Source: Deltaproteobacteria bacterium
GTDB taxonomy: Bacteria > Myxococcota > B64-G9
NCBI GenBank assembly: GCA_030622135.1
Contig: JAUXGL010000023.1
Location: 1-34,294, forward strand
Direction: 5' to 3'
Length of the DNA stretch: 34,294 nt
Shown in pieces: positions 24,723-31,000 of the stretch. Each line of letters opens with the position of its first letter. The first letter of the stretch is position 1. The position numbers and the translations under genes are program-made. Under the pieces are notes generated by a model. It was not told the origin of the DNA. It was given only the letters and a program-made list of their open reading frames with translations, and did no database searches.

Positions 24723-25694
24723 ATGAATTATCTCGAGCACTTCCAGTTAGATCACGAGCCGTTCTCAAGCGCTCCGGTTACCCGTTTTTATTACAATAGC
24801 GTTCAGCACTCCCAGGCCATGGTTCGCCTGATGTTTGCCGTGGACAACATGCGCGGGCTGGCCGTTTGCGTGGGGGACATCGGCGCCGGCAAAACCACCC
24901 TGGCTCGCCGGATGCTGGATAACCTGCCCGAGAGCCATTACGAGGCGGCTTTGCTGGTGATTATTCACGCCGGCATTACCGCTAGCTGGCTGTTGCGCCG
25001 CATCGCGCTGCAACTCGGCGTGGAGAGTCCGGCGGAAGAGAAACTTTCCCTCCTCAGTCAGCTGTATCAGCGACTGGTGCATCTGTACGAGTCGGGTAAG
25101 AAGGCCGTGGTTCTCATCGACGAGGCCCAGATGCTGCAGTCGCGGGAGCTGATGGAAGAATTCCGCGGCCTGCTCAACCTGGAGGTCCCCGAGCGCAAGC
25201 TTTTGTCTTTCGTGTTCTTCGGGTTGCCGGAGTTGGAAGAAAGCCTGATGCTCGATCCGCCGCTGGCCCAGCGGGTGGCTTTGAAGTACCGCCTGGAGCC
25301 GTTTAATCTCGAATCGACCGAGGCGTACATCAAGCACCGGCTGCGGATGGCCGGGTCGCGGAAAATGCTGTTCACCGGCCAGGCGGTTGAATCCGTGCAC
25401 CGCTACGGTCATGGTACTCCCCGGCTGATCAACACGCTGTGCGACAACGGTCTTTTCGAGGCGGCGCTGGCCCGGCGAGCGGTGGTGGATCGCTCCCTGG
25501 TGGATCAGGTGGCCAAGATCATCGGCCTGGATCGGCAGATGGAAATGTCCGCGGCGGTCCGGGCCAGGAGAGAGGCGGGCGTGCTGGTGCCGGGGGAGTC
25601 GTCCGCCGGCCAGATTTCGCTGCCCGGGCCCCAGCGTAAGTCCGTGACCATGAAAGAAATTGACAGTTTCCTTGACCGGCTCGGGAAGGTATAG
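24723..25694 (+). CDS. ExeA/GspA-type AAA+ ATPase
   Basis: The 323-aa protein opens with MNYLEHFQLDHEPFSSAP, close to the YLxxFGLxxxPF motif of ExeA/GspA ATPases, followed by Walker A GDIGAGKTT (51-59), Walker B VVLIDEAQ (129-136), a sensor region and GHGTPRLINTLCDN, the sensor 2 part of this family. ExeA works with ExeB to help secretins cross peptidoglycan. The classical C-terminal membrane segment and peptidoglycan-binding domain are missing, so this is a cytoplasmic version as often found beside pilus genes. It follows the TPR gene after 28 bases and is probably co-transcribed. It is the last backbone gene before the tRNA and the accessory element. Confidence 0.87.
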   Translation: MNYLEHFQLDHEPFSSAPVTRFYYNSVQHSQAMVRLMFAVDNMRGLAVCVGDIGAGKTTLARRMLDNLPESHYEAALLVIIHAGITASWLLRRIALQLGVESPAEEKLSLLSQLYQRLVHLYESGKKAVVLIDEAQMLQSRELMEEFRGLLNLEVPERKLLSFVFFGLPELEESLMLDPPLAQRVALKYRLEPFNLESTEAYIKHRLRMAGSRKMLFTGQAVESVHRYGHGTPRLINTLCDNGLFEAALARRAVVDRSLVDQVAKIIGLDRQMEMSAAVRARREAGVLVPGESSAGQISLPGPQRKSVTMKEIDSFLDRLGKV

Positions 25695-25764
25695 TAGGTC
25701 CTCTTGCGTTTTGATATCGGCGGCTTGGCTTCTGGGAGGTGGCGGTATATAAGCGTTGGCAAAT

Positions 25765-25811
25765 GCGGGTGTAATTCAGAGGTAGAATGCAAGCTTCCCA
25801 AGCTTGCGGTC
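25765..25811 (+). tRNA. Truncated tRNA-Gly(CCC) at the left end of the accessory element
   Basis: The fragment has a seven-base acceptor strand (GCGGGTG), TA, a four-base D stem (ATTC/GAAT) with loop AGAGGTA, and a perfect anticodon stem (CAAGC/GCTTG) with loop TTCCCAA, anticodon CCC at 25797-25799, then variable-loop bases CGGTC. After that the T arm and the 3' acceptor strand (CACCCGC expected) are absent. It should be non-functional. A tyrosine integrase gene ends about 100 bases away, so this is the attachment site. Confidence 0.85.
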
Positions 25812-25848
25812 CATGGCGCCAACCCCTTGACACAGCGAGCATTCCGCG

Positions 25849-25884
25849 CTCCCCGGTGACCGGGGAGTACCATCTGGGAGTACC
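25849..25884. promoter_or_regulatory. Candidate integrase arm-type sites next to the attachment site
   Basis: A perfect palindrome with nine-base arms (CTCCCCGGT-G-ACCGGGGAG, 25849-25867) is followed by the direct repeat GGGAGTACC at 25863-25871 and 25876-25884, 13 bases apart start to start. They lie between the broken tRNA and the integrase stop codon, where accessory binding sites of tyrosine integrases are normally found. Confidence 0.4.
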
Positions 25885-25913
25885 TTTTCGGGTCTTTTCC
25901 ACGCCCCGGGACC

Positions 25914-27098
25914 TCACTTTCCATCCTCCTCGACCAACCGGAGCATCGCCGCGCCGGCGGCCTCGCGCTCCTCCCGGCCGACGCCCGCGTAGATCCCCTG
26001 GACCTCCTCGGACCGCCACCCGGCCACCGCCCGGCGGACCATCCCATCGACACCGGCGAGCCGGGTTAGGTTCTCGAAGGTCCGCCGCAAGCTGTGGGGT
26101 GAAACTTCTGGCGCGCGCGCAGCCGCCGCGATCTTCCTCAACGGCTTCTGGAGGCACGACGGCGCGCGGTACCAGCTCACCTCCCCGCCGCGCCTCCTGG
26201 CCCCGCCCAAGGCGTGCGAGCGGTCGGCGGGGAACACCAAGGCGCTCGCAAGGCCGGGGTGCTGCGTCGCGACCAGCCAGCGCCTCTGCTCGCTAAGGGC
26301 GACCGCCACCGGCTCCACCACCGCCACCCTCCGGATCTCGCCCGTCTTGGTGGACTTCTCGATCCCGCGCCAGACCGACCGGCGGACATACACTTCCCCT
26401 TCCACCAGGTCGGTCCACTTCAACGCCAACCCCTCGCCGATCCTCAAGCCGGTCCAGGCGAGAACCACGACGAGCCGCCCCAGGTCGCCGGACAGCTCGC
26501 CACTCCCGGCCATGCGCTCGACCACGCCCAGGAACCGCCTGAACTCCTCCAGGGACAACGCTGTGCCCCGCCTGCCCCCGGTGCGCCCCTCGGGCAGCGC
26601 CTTGATCGCCTTCGCCGGGTTTGACTTCAGGATACCGTCCGCCACCGCGTCGTCGAGCACCTGGCGCAGGAGACGCAGCCAGTTGTTCAGGGTGACCGCG
26701 CCGAACTTCCCGACGCACCGCGCCTGCCAGGACCGGACATCACTCGGTTGGAGACCGTCCAGGTAGAACGACCCGAACGCTTCCACCGCGCGAGCGAGAT
26801 TAGTCACGTAGGTCTGCTTGGTTGACGGAGCCAGGCGGCTGGCGCGCAGCTCGATCCACCGCTCCGCGTAGTCGCCGAACCGCTCGCGCGTGCGCCGTCC
26901 CCCGAGAGTATCGCCAGCCTTCAGTTTCTCCTGGAGCGCTACTGCTTTTGGAAACGTTTCTACCATTCTTTCTATCTTCCTCCGCCGGCCCGTGCGTTTG
27001 TCCGTCTTCCTGACGCGCACCAGGAACTTGCCCGAGTCGATTTGCATGATTCCTGGAATTCGCGTTTTCTTCGGCCGGGTTTTCTTTTTCCTCGGCAT
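25914..27098 (-). CDS. Tyrosine site-specific integrase
   Basis: The 394-aa phage-type integrase has a basic N-terminal arm-binding part (MPRKKKTRPKKTR), a core-binding SAM-like domain (FGDYAERWIELRASRLAPST) and the catalytic domain with R219 (TGLRIGEG), HSLRR (H335, R338), Trp in AGWRS where a second His is more usual, and nucleophile Y370 (GIYAGVG). It cuts and rejoins DNA at att sites. I chose ATG 27098 because GGAGG lies just upstream; the open frame continues further but without domain content. It faces the truncated tRNA, with its 3' end next to the presumed attachment site, the standard layout of integrative elements. The upstream excisionase-like frame overlaps it by nearly 300 bases. 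Confidence 0.92.
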   Translation of the reverse strand: MPRKKKTRPKKTRIPGIMQIDSGKFLVRVRKTDKRTGRRRKIERMVETFPKAVALQEKLKAGDTLGGRRTRERFGDYAERWIELRASRLAPSTKQTYVTNLARAVEAFGSFYLDGLQPSDVRSWQARCVGKFGAVTLNNWLRLLRQVLDDAVADGILKSNPAKAIKALPEGRTGGRRGTALSLEEFRRFLGVVERMAGSGELSGDLGRLVVVLAWTGLRIGEGLALKWTDLVEGEVYVRRSVWRGIEKSTKTGEIRRVAVVEPVAVALSEQRRWLVATQHPGLASALVFPADRSHALGGARRRGGEVSWYRAPSCLQKPLRKIAAAARAPEVSPHSLRRTFENLTRLAGVDGMVRRAVAGWRSEEVQGIYAGVGREEREAAGAAMLRLVEEDGK

Positions 27099-27333
27099 CG
27101 TCCACCTCCTGCCCGGCCGGACGCTCCGTGCTGTCGCAACCGGAAGCATAGCACGCCGCCCGGACAAATCTGTCAAGCCCCGCGCGCGTGAACCTCCAGG
27201 ACCTCCCCACGCGCCCCTCCGGAACGAGCCGGCCCGAGGCAATCAGTCGGCACAGCGTCGAGCGGGAGACGCGCAGGTACTCGCACGCCTCGGCACTCGT
27301 GAGCCACTCGCTGATTTTCGCCTTGCCGTTCAC
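26800..27333 (-). CDS. Excisionase-like helix-turn-helix protein overlapping the integrase
   Basis: The first 60 residues from GTG 27333 form an excisionase/MerR-type helix-turn-helix: ISEWLTSAEACEYLRVSRST, LCRLIASGRLVPEGRVGRSW, RFTRAGLDRF. Such proteins bind att DNA and steer the integrase toward excision. The frame then runs on for about 100 low-complexity residues through the start of the integrase gene to 26800 without a stop. That tail has no family character, so the true protein may have lost its stop by an indel, or the overlap may be real. The integrase has its own ribosome-binding site inside this frame. GTG 27360 is an alternative start. Confidence 0.6.
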   Translation of the reverse strand: MNGKAKISEWLTSAEACEYLRVSRSTLCRLIASGRLVPEGRVGRSWRFTRAGLDRFVRAACYASGCDSTERPAGQEVDDAEEKENPAEENANSRNHANRLGQVPGARQEDGQTHGPAEEDRKNGRNVSKSSSAPGETEGWRYSRGTAHARAVRRLRGAVDRAARQPPGSVNQADLRD

Positions 27334-27367
27334 CTCATCGCCCTTGTTCCACAGTGACACCAGTTGT

Positions 27368-27673
27368 TTATTGCTTTTTACAAACCGCTGGCCCCAAGAA
27401 GTAGACCGCCGTCCGCCTCTCCTCGCGGTAGCGACGCTCGACGAAGCCAGCGGCCTCCAGCAGGGGGAGCACCCGCCGCACGGTCGAGCGACTACAGCCG
27501 GCGCCCCTGGCGATCTGCGACAGCGACAACGGCGCCCCCCAGGGCGACCCGTCGGGCGTCGTTTACCCGTAGGCGCGCGCGTAGATGAAAAGGAAGACCG
27601 CGCGGGCGACCATCGGCAGTTTGGCCTCCGCCAACAACTCGAAGAGAACGGGCGAGAGCGGGGCATCAGACAC
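27368..27673 (-). pseudogene. Winged-helix DNA-binding protein interrupted by an in-frame TAA
   Basis: GTG 27673 has GGGGAGG upstream and overlaps the stop of the preceding gene, so translation is coupled. The frame encodes 36 residues (ending FLFIYARAYG), then TAA (27563-27565), then continues in the same frame for 64 residues with a clear helix-turn-helix (LSLSQIARGAGCSRSTVRRV, LPLLEAAGFVERRYREERRT) to a second TAA at 27368. The two parts read as one protein of about 101 residues like phage/plasmid replication-associated regulators. The single stop could be a mutation, a sequencing error or, least likely, readthrough. Confidence 0.65.
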
Positions 27674-28067
27674 GGAGCGCCTCCCCACGAACGAGGCGCC
27701 GCAGATCATCAAACGAAAAGGCGCCGTCGCGAAGCCGGGCAGCCAGCTTCTGGCGCCGCCGGCGAGAGCGGATTCTACAAAGCAAGAGAGCACTGTCTTG
27801 TGTGAGACCCTCGCAGTCGGCTAGAGATAGGAGACGCGCGATACGAAGATAGTTGTACGAGGTTGCGCGCGTAACACCGAGCGAGGAGAGAAAAGCGGTG
27901 CGCGTGTGGTAGCCCAAATCCTTCCATTTTTTTTCTGTGAGAATATCGCGCAAGATAGATCCGATTTGGTGTGCTCGTTGTGCGCCATCCCTCGACGAGA
28001 TCAATTTTTTAATCTCGTCGATCAAGTCTTCGTTCGCTTGAAAAAGTTTCTCTTGCTCGGGTTTCAT
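27666..28067 (-). CDS. DNA-binding protein of unknown function (element-encoded)
   Basis: The 133-aa protein has a coiled N-terminal half (EKLFQANEDLIDEIKKLISS), then a segment read as helix-turn-helix (WKDLGYHTRTAFLSSLGVTR, ATSYNYLRIARLL) and a basic C-terminal part (RSRRRRQKLAARLRDG). I chose ATG 28067 because AAGGAGG lies five bases upstream; ATG 28106 overlaps the stop of the preceding Rep-like gene (ATGA) and is the coupled alternative. The next gene overlaps its stop. It probably regulates replication or expression of the element. No family name could be assigned. Confidence 0.72.
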   Translation of the reverse strand: MKPEQEKLFQANEDLIDEIKKLISSRDGAQRAHQIGSILRDILTEKKWKDLGYHTRTAFLSSLGVTRATSYNYLRIARLLSLADCEGLTQDSALLLCRIRSRRRRQKLAARLRDGAFSFDDLRRLVRGEALRV

Positions 28068-28102
28068 TCCGTCCTCCTTCGATTTCACTTCGTCCGTTAA
28101 TT

Positions 28103-28790
28103 TCATTTCGCCCAAAGTAAGCACCCTTGTCCCCAACCCGACCAACCCCTGACCACGTACCGGGTCGCAGCTCGTCGACGCCGCACCTTTTCCACGCGGA
28201 CAACCGGCAAAGGATCGCGTCCCGGCCTCCGACCGGTGAGAAGCTGAAGCTTGTGAGCCCATGCAGACCTCAGCGGATCGACGTCGATCCGCTGAGGCAG
28301 CGCCAAGCGAATCCAGCGCCCATCCCGGCGGGCGGCACCGGCCACAAGCACCTCGACGTGTGGCATCCACCCGCCCGGTCGGCTCCTGCCCTCCGGATGG
28401 ATCACCACCAGGCCAATCTCACAGTCGGGCACGTGGTTACTCACTGTTTCCCAGGCTGCCCGGCGCAGCCCGGCAAACGTGTCCAGCCTGCCCACGGTGC
28501 CGCGCAGTCGCGGCGGAACGTGCAGTGTGATCCAGAGCAGTCGCACGCGCCGTCCGATCTGCTCGTCGAGCTTTTTTAATGAACGTAAAAAAGGCCGCGC
28601 TCTGCGACAAGTGAGCCAACTCCGGCAGCGGGCACTTCGGCAACTCGACCGAAAACAGCCCAGACCGTTCCACCGCGTGCCCCCGCAATCGGTAGTTGGC
28701 CGAGTGAAACGATCCGGGCCGGTCAGTCGGCTCGGGGATTTCGAATTTTCTATCGCGCAGCTCACATAAAAAGCGTAGCGCGAATTTCAA
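28103..28790 (-). pseudogene. Rep-like (possible HUH/rolling-circle) replication protein, frameshifted
   Basis: Two frames join into one sensible protein of about 228 residues. From 28790 to about 28580 one frame reads naturally (MKFALRFLCELRDRKFEIPE to SAAFFTFIKK); from about 28590 to 28103 the frame shifted by +1 reads naturally (LDEQIGRRVRLLWITLHVPP to RGWSGWGQGCLLWAK). Beyond the join each frame turns into Arg-rich nonsense. The join falls in or between a T6/A6 pair (28572-28577, 28587-28592). WITLHVPP resembles motif 1 of rolling-circle Rep proteins, WMPHVEVLVAG their His motif 2 with Glu in place of the second His, and ATRYVVRG a Tyr motif 3. This is pattern recognition only. The start is uncertain (TTG 28790). 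An iteron-like array lies directly upstream. Confidence 0.5.
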
Positions 28791-28826
28791 GATCTGTAAC
28801 GAGGCGACGCGGCAAGATAAGACCCC

Positions 28827-28877
28827 GCTTATCTGTCACGCGGCCGTGTGACAGATAAGCACTCCCTTATCTGTCAC
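28827..28877. repeat. Iteron-like array, candidate replication origin or operator
   Basis: GCTTATCTGTCAC occurs at 28827-28839, its exact reverse complement at 28848-28860, and CTTATCTGTCAC again at 28866-28877. The first two form a 13-bp perfect inverted repeat with an eight-base loop. The copies start about 18-21 bases apart, roughly two helical turns. They lie in the non-coding gap directly upstream of the Rep-like gene, where plasmid origins or Rep autoregulatory operators are found. Confidence 0.7.
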
Positions 28878-28881
28878 ATGC

Positions 28882-29802
28882 TCAGGTAGCAGGTCTGAAT
28901 GGTTGAACGACGGGCGCCAGCGTGTCCAGATCCTTAAGGGCTCGCCTCTTCCACTGGCGGACGCGGTCGTAATCCTTGGACGTCGAACCCTCCTTCATCT
29001 CGACCGACGTGGTGGCGCCAGGGTCCGCCACCCCGTTGCGCTCGTACCGCAGCCACCGTCTCAACACTTCTATCATGCGGCCGGGATCTGCTCGGGGGCG
29101 ACTCCTCGACTCCAACCTCTCCCATGGCAGCTGCCCCGACCGCCTACCCGGATCGTGCCAGAAGTCTTGCCCAGGCGGCCGGTCCATGCTCCTCCACCTC
29201 TCCGTCACTTCGCCCAGGTCGGGCATGGCCGCGCTCTTGTCCGGCAGCGGGAACGCGGGGAACATCCGCCGCACCGCCTCCCGCTCGCTCGCCTTCTCCG
29301 CATACCGGGCCTTCCGCCCCTCCAGCCACCCGACGACGTTCCTATGGAGTCGGTCAACGCGGGTGACGAGACTGTTGAACCTGTCCCGATCCCCTGGAGA
29401 CTCGTCATTAATCTCAGGTTGGGAGTAATGCCCGCGCACAAGTGGGGAACCGACAAGCGGCCTCGTGACCGCTTCCAAAAGACTCTTGTAGCAGAGACCT
29501 TCTTCCTTCCTGTCGAACACGGTCATGTCGAACTTGTTCCCATAGATGACGACGACACGGTGCGCCTGCGTGAAGAACGGCACAGCCTCCAACTTCTCGA
29601 TTTCCTCGGGTAGCAGGATTGACTCGAACAATTCGGGGACTTCGGCACGGTACGGGTTCAAGATCGGATCGTCGTCAACTTCCCCAGGCACGAGCCACCT
29701 GGATCGGAAAGTCGCCAGCACCTTCTTGAACTCGGGCCGGAGGTAGTGAAGCACCCGGACGTACTCGGAATGCGTCCACGATCTTCTTTTTCTCTTGCCC
29801 AT
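28882..29802 (-). CDS. Element-encoded protein of unknown function
   Basis: The 306-aa protein has a basic N-terminus (MGKRKRRSWTHSEYVRVLHY), a beta-rich segment (HRVVVIYGNKFDMTVFDRKE), a helical region with a basic coiled stretch (RKARYAEKASEREAVRRM) and a C-terminus rich in Arg, Trp and Asp (RVRQWKRRALKDLDTL). No membrane segment or catalytic motif was recognised. I chose ATG 29802 because GGTGGAGG precedes it; GTG 29814 is possible. It starts just after a terminator on the same strand and ends at the iteron-like array. Replication or packaging accessory roles are possible but unsupported. Confidence 0.65.
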   Translation of the reverse strand: MGKRKRRSWTHSEYVRVLHYLRPEFKKVLATFRSRWLVPGEVDDDPILNPYRAEVPELFESILLPEEIEKLEAVPFFTQAHRVVVIYGNKFDMTVFDRKEEGLCYKSLLEAVTRPLVGSPLVRGHYSQPEINDESPGDRDRFNSLVTRVDRLHRNVVGWLEGRKARYAEKASEREAVRRMFPAFPLPDKSAAMPDLGEVTERWRSMDRPPGQDFWHDPGRRSGQLPWERLESRSRPRADPGRMIEVLRRWLRYERNGVADPGATTSVEMKEGSTSKDYDRVRQWKRRALKDLDTLAPVVQPFRPAT

Positions 29803-29830
29803 CGACGCCTCCACCTGCTGAGGCCCTGGA

Positions 29831-29895
29831 AAGAAAAGCGAGGGGCAGCCGCTCCAGGTAAAGCGGGGTTCGGCCGGCCGGGCCTAGCCCCTCGC
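29831..29895 (-). terminator. Rho-independent terminator on the minus strand
   Basis: Read on the minus strand, GCGAGGGGC (29895-29887) pairs perfectly with GCCCCTCGC (29846-29838), with an internal GC-rich structured loop, and TTTTCTTT follows at once. It ends the serine recombinase operon eight bases after the stop of its last gene; some read-through would be needed to reach the next gene. Confidence 0.65.
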
Positions 29896-29903
29896 AAGAC
29901 AAC

Positions 29904-30614
29904 CTACAACTTCGACTCCACCATCTCTCCACCTGCTGTTATCCGCGCCAATTTTTCGCGATCTTTTTTGCCGATTTGCTGCAACCTGTACACCGCCTCC
30001 GCCATCACGTCCGGGTCCGTTATGACCACCTCCAGCACCTGGATGACCTCCCTGACTATCTCGGTCGTCCTGTACTCCACCTCGACCCGGTCGGCGATGC
30101 CGAGCGCCTTGCGCTCCACCTCCACGCCCTTGCCCACGCCCTGCACGGCCGCCCGGAAAGCGTCGGTGGACTTGACCTTGTCCTTGGGCACGGGCACCTC
30201 CCCGCCGCAGTGCGGGCACTTCGTCTTGCCGAGCAGCCGCGCAAGGCCCGCTATGCGGTACTGCTCGGCCGTGTCCTGGAGCTCCCTGCCTTCCTGCATG
30301 TGCCTCTCGGCCGCGTCCTCCAGAATCTTCGTGCGCCGCTTCGAGTCGACCTCCTTGAACTTGCGGACAGTCTCCTCCATCACACCGCGCTGGTAGACCT
30401 CTCTCCTTTCCACCCAACTCCCACGCTTTGATCGGGCTCGAATTGTAGAAAAGGAGATTTCCCACTTCTCGGCAAGTGCGCGCAACCCGATCTTTTCGGG
30501 AACAAAGATGTATTCGTCATCTGGTGAGGAGAAAACCAACGTAGGTTTTTTCGTGGCCGGTCCGTGGCCACTTCGTGCCTCTGAGTCGGGCTTGCTCGAT
30601 CTTTTGCGGCCCAT
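29904..30614 (-). CDS. Terminase-small-subunit-like helix-turn-helix protein
   Basis: The 236-aa protein has near residues 40-70 a helix-turn-helix of the type seen in phage terminase small subunits (GLRALAEKWEISFSTIRARS followed by KRGSWVERRE), then a long charged helical region, a single C-P-H-C-G knuckle (near 130) and a helical C-terminal domain. Terminase small subunits recognise packaging sites; the same DNA-binding module also occurs in other element proteins, so the name is tentative. ATG 30614 has GAGG six bases upstream and lies two bases after the stop of the preceding gene. No large terminase or capsid gene is present. Confidence 0.6.
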   Translation of the reverse strand: MGRKRSSKPDSEARSGHGPATKKPTLVFSSPDDEYIFVPEKIGLRALAEKWEISFSTIRARSKRGSWVERREVYQRGVMEETVRKFKEVDSKRRTKILEDAAERHMQEGRELQDTAEQYRIAGLARLLGKTKCPHCGGEVPVPKDKVKSTDAFRAAVQGVGKGVEVERKALGIADRVEVEYRTTEIVREVIQVLEVVITDPDVMAEAVYRLQQIGKKDREKLARITAGGEMVESKL

Positions 30615-30616
30615 GA

Positions 30617-31000
30617 TCAACCTCGCTTCTTCCTGCGCTTCGCCCCGGCCGTCTTCTTTTTCCTGGCCGTGCCCGCTGCGGGCAATTCGTCGTCCAGCAC
30701 GGCGAGACCTTTTGCGACCGCCAGGCGCAACACGTCGCTTCTTGTGACCTCACCCAACACGGCAGCGAACTCAGACGCCCTCATCCTCGGCACCATCTCC
30801 TTCGCCTTCTTCAACAGACCGCCGGATATGTACATTGATGTCAGTTGGTAGCGCCCCACAATTGCCTCCAATGCGGGCAAATCGCCCGCGCAAAAACTCT
30901 CCGTTCGTTCGCTCACTTCGCTCCCTGCCTTCGCCGTGCGGCTCGCGATCCGGTCCAGGCTTGCCCGCACCTTCCCCAGGTTGACGACCTTCTTTTTCAC
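30617..31000 (-). CDS. Small protein with ribbon-helix-helix-like C-terminal region
   Basis: The 127-aa protein has a basic N-terminus (MKKKVVNLGKVRASLDRI), a Cys-containing middle part and a C-terminal segment, EVTRSDVLRLAVAKGLAVLD, which has the R-S-D-V-L-R-L-A-V-x-K-G-L pattern of ribbon-helix-helix proteins, then a lysine tail. It probably binds DNA or RNA. GTG 31000 has GGAGG about four bases upstream and overlaps the stop of the serine recombinase (GTGA), so translation is coupled. Confidence 0.65.
   Translation of the reverse strand: MKKKVVNLGKVRASLDRIASRTAKAGSEVSERTESFCAGDLPALEAIVGRYQLTSMYISGGLLKKAKEMVPRMRASEFAAVLGEVTRSDVLRLAVAKGLAVLDDELPAAGTARKKKTAGAKRRKKRG

Noticed and set aside
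25765-25900. Complete tRNA with an intron
   Set aside because: No T-arm sequence (GGTTCGA-type) or 3' acceptor complement CACCCGC appears in the next few hundred bases, and an integrase gene lies there instead.
26347-26766. Plus-strand open frames across the integrase
   Set aside because: They are shadows of the integrase, whose catalytic residues are all present on the minus strand.
28567-28592. Programmed -1 frameshift at A-AAA-AAG in the Rep-like gene
   Set aside because: The A-AAA-AAG heptamer is in the downstream frame, so a -1 slip would go from the downstream to the upstream frame. Joining the two halves needs the opposite, +1, shift, so a mutation or sequence error is more likely.
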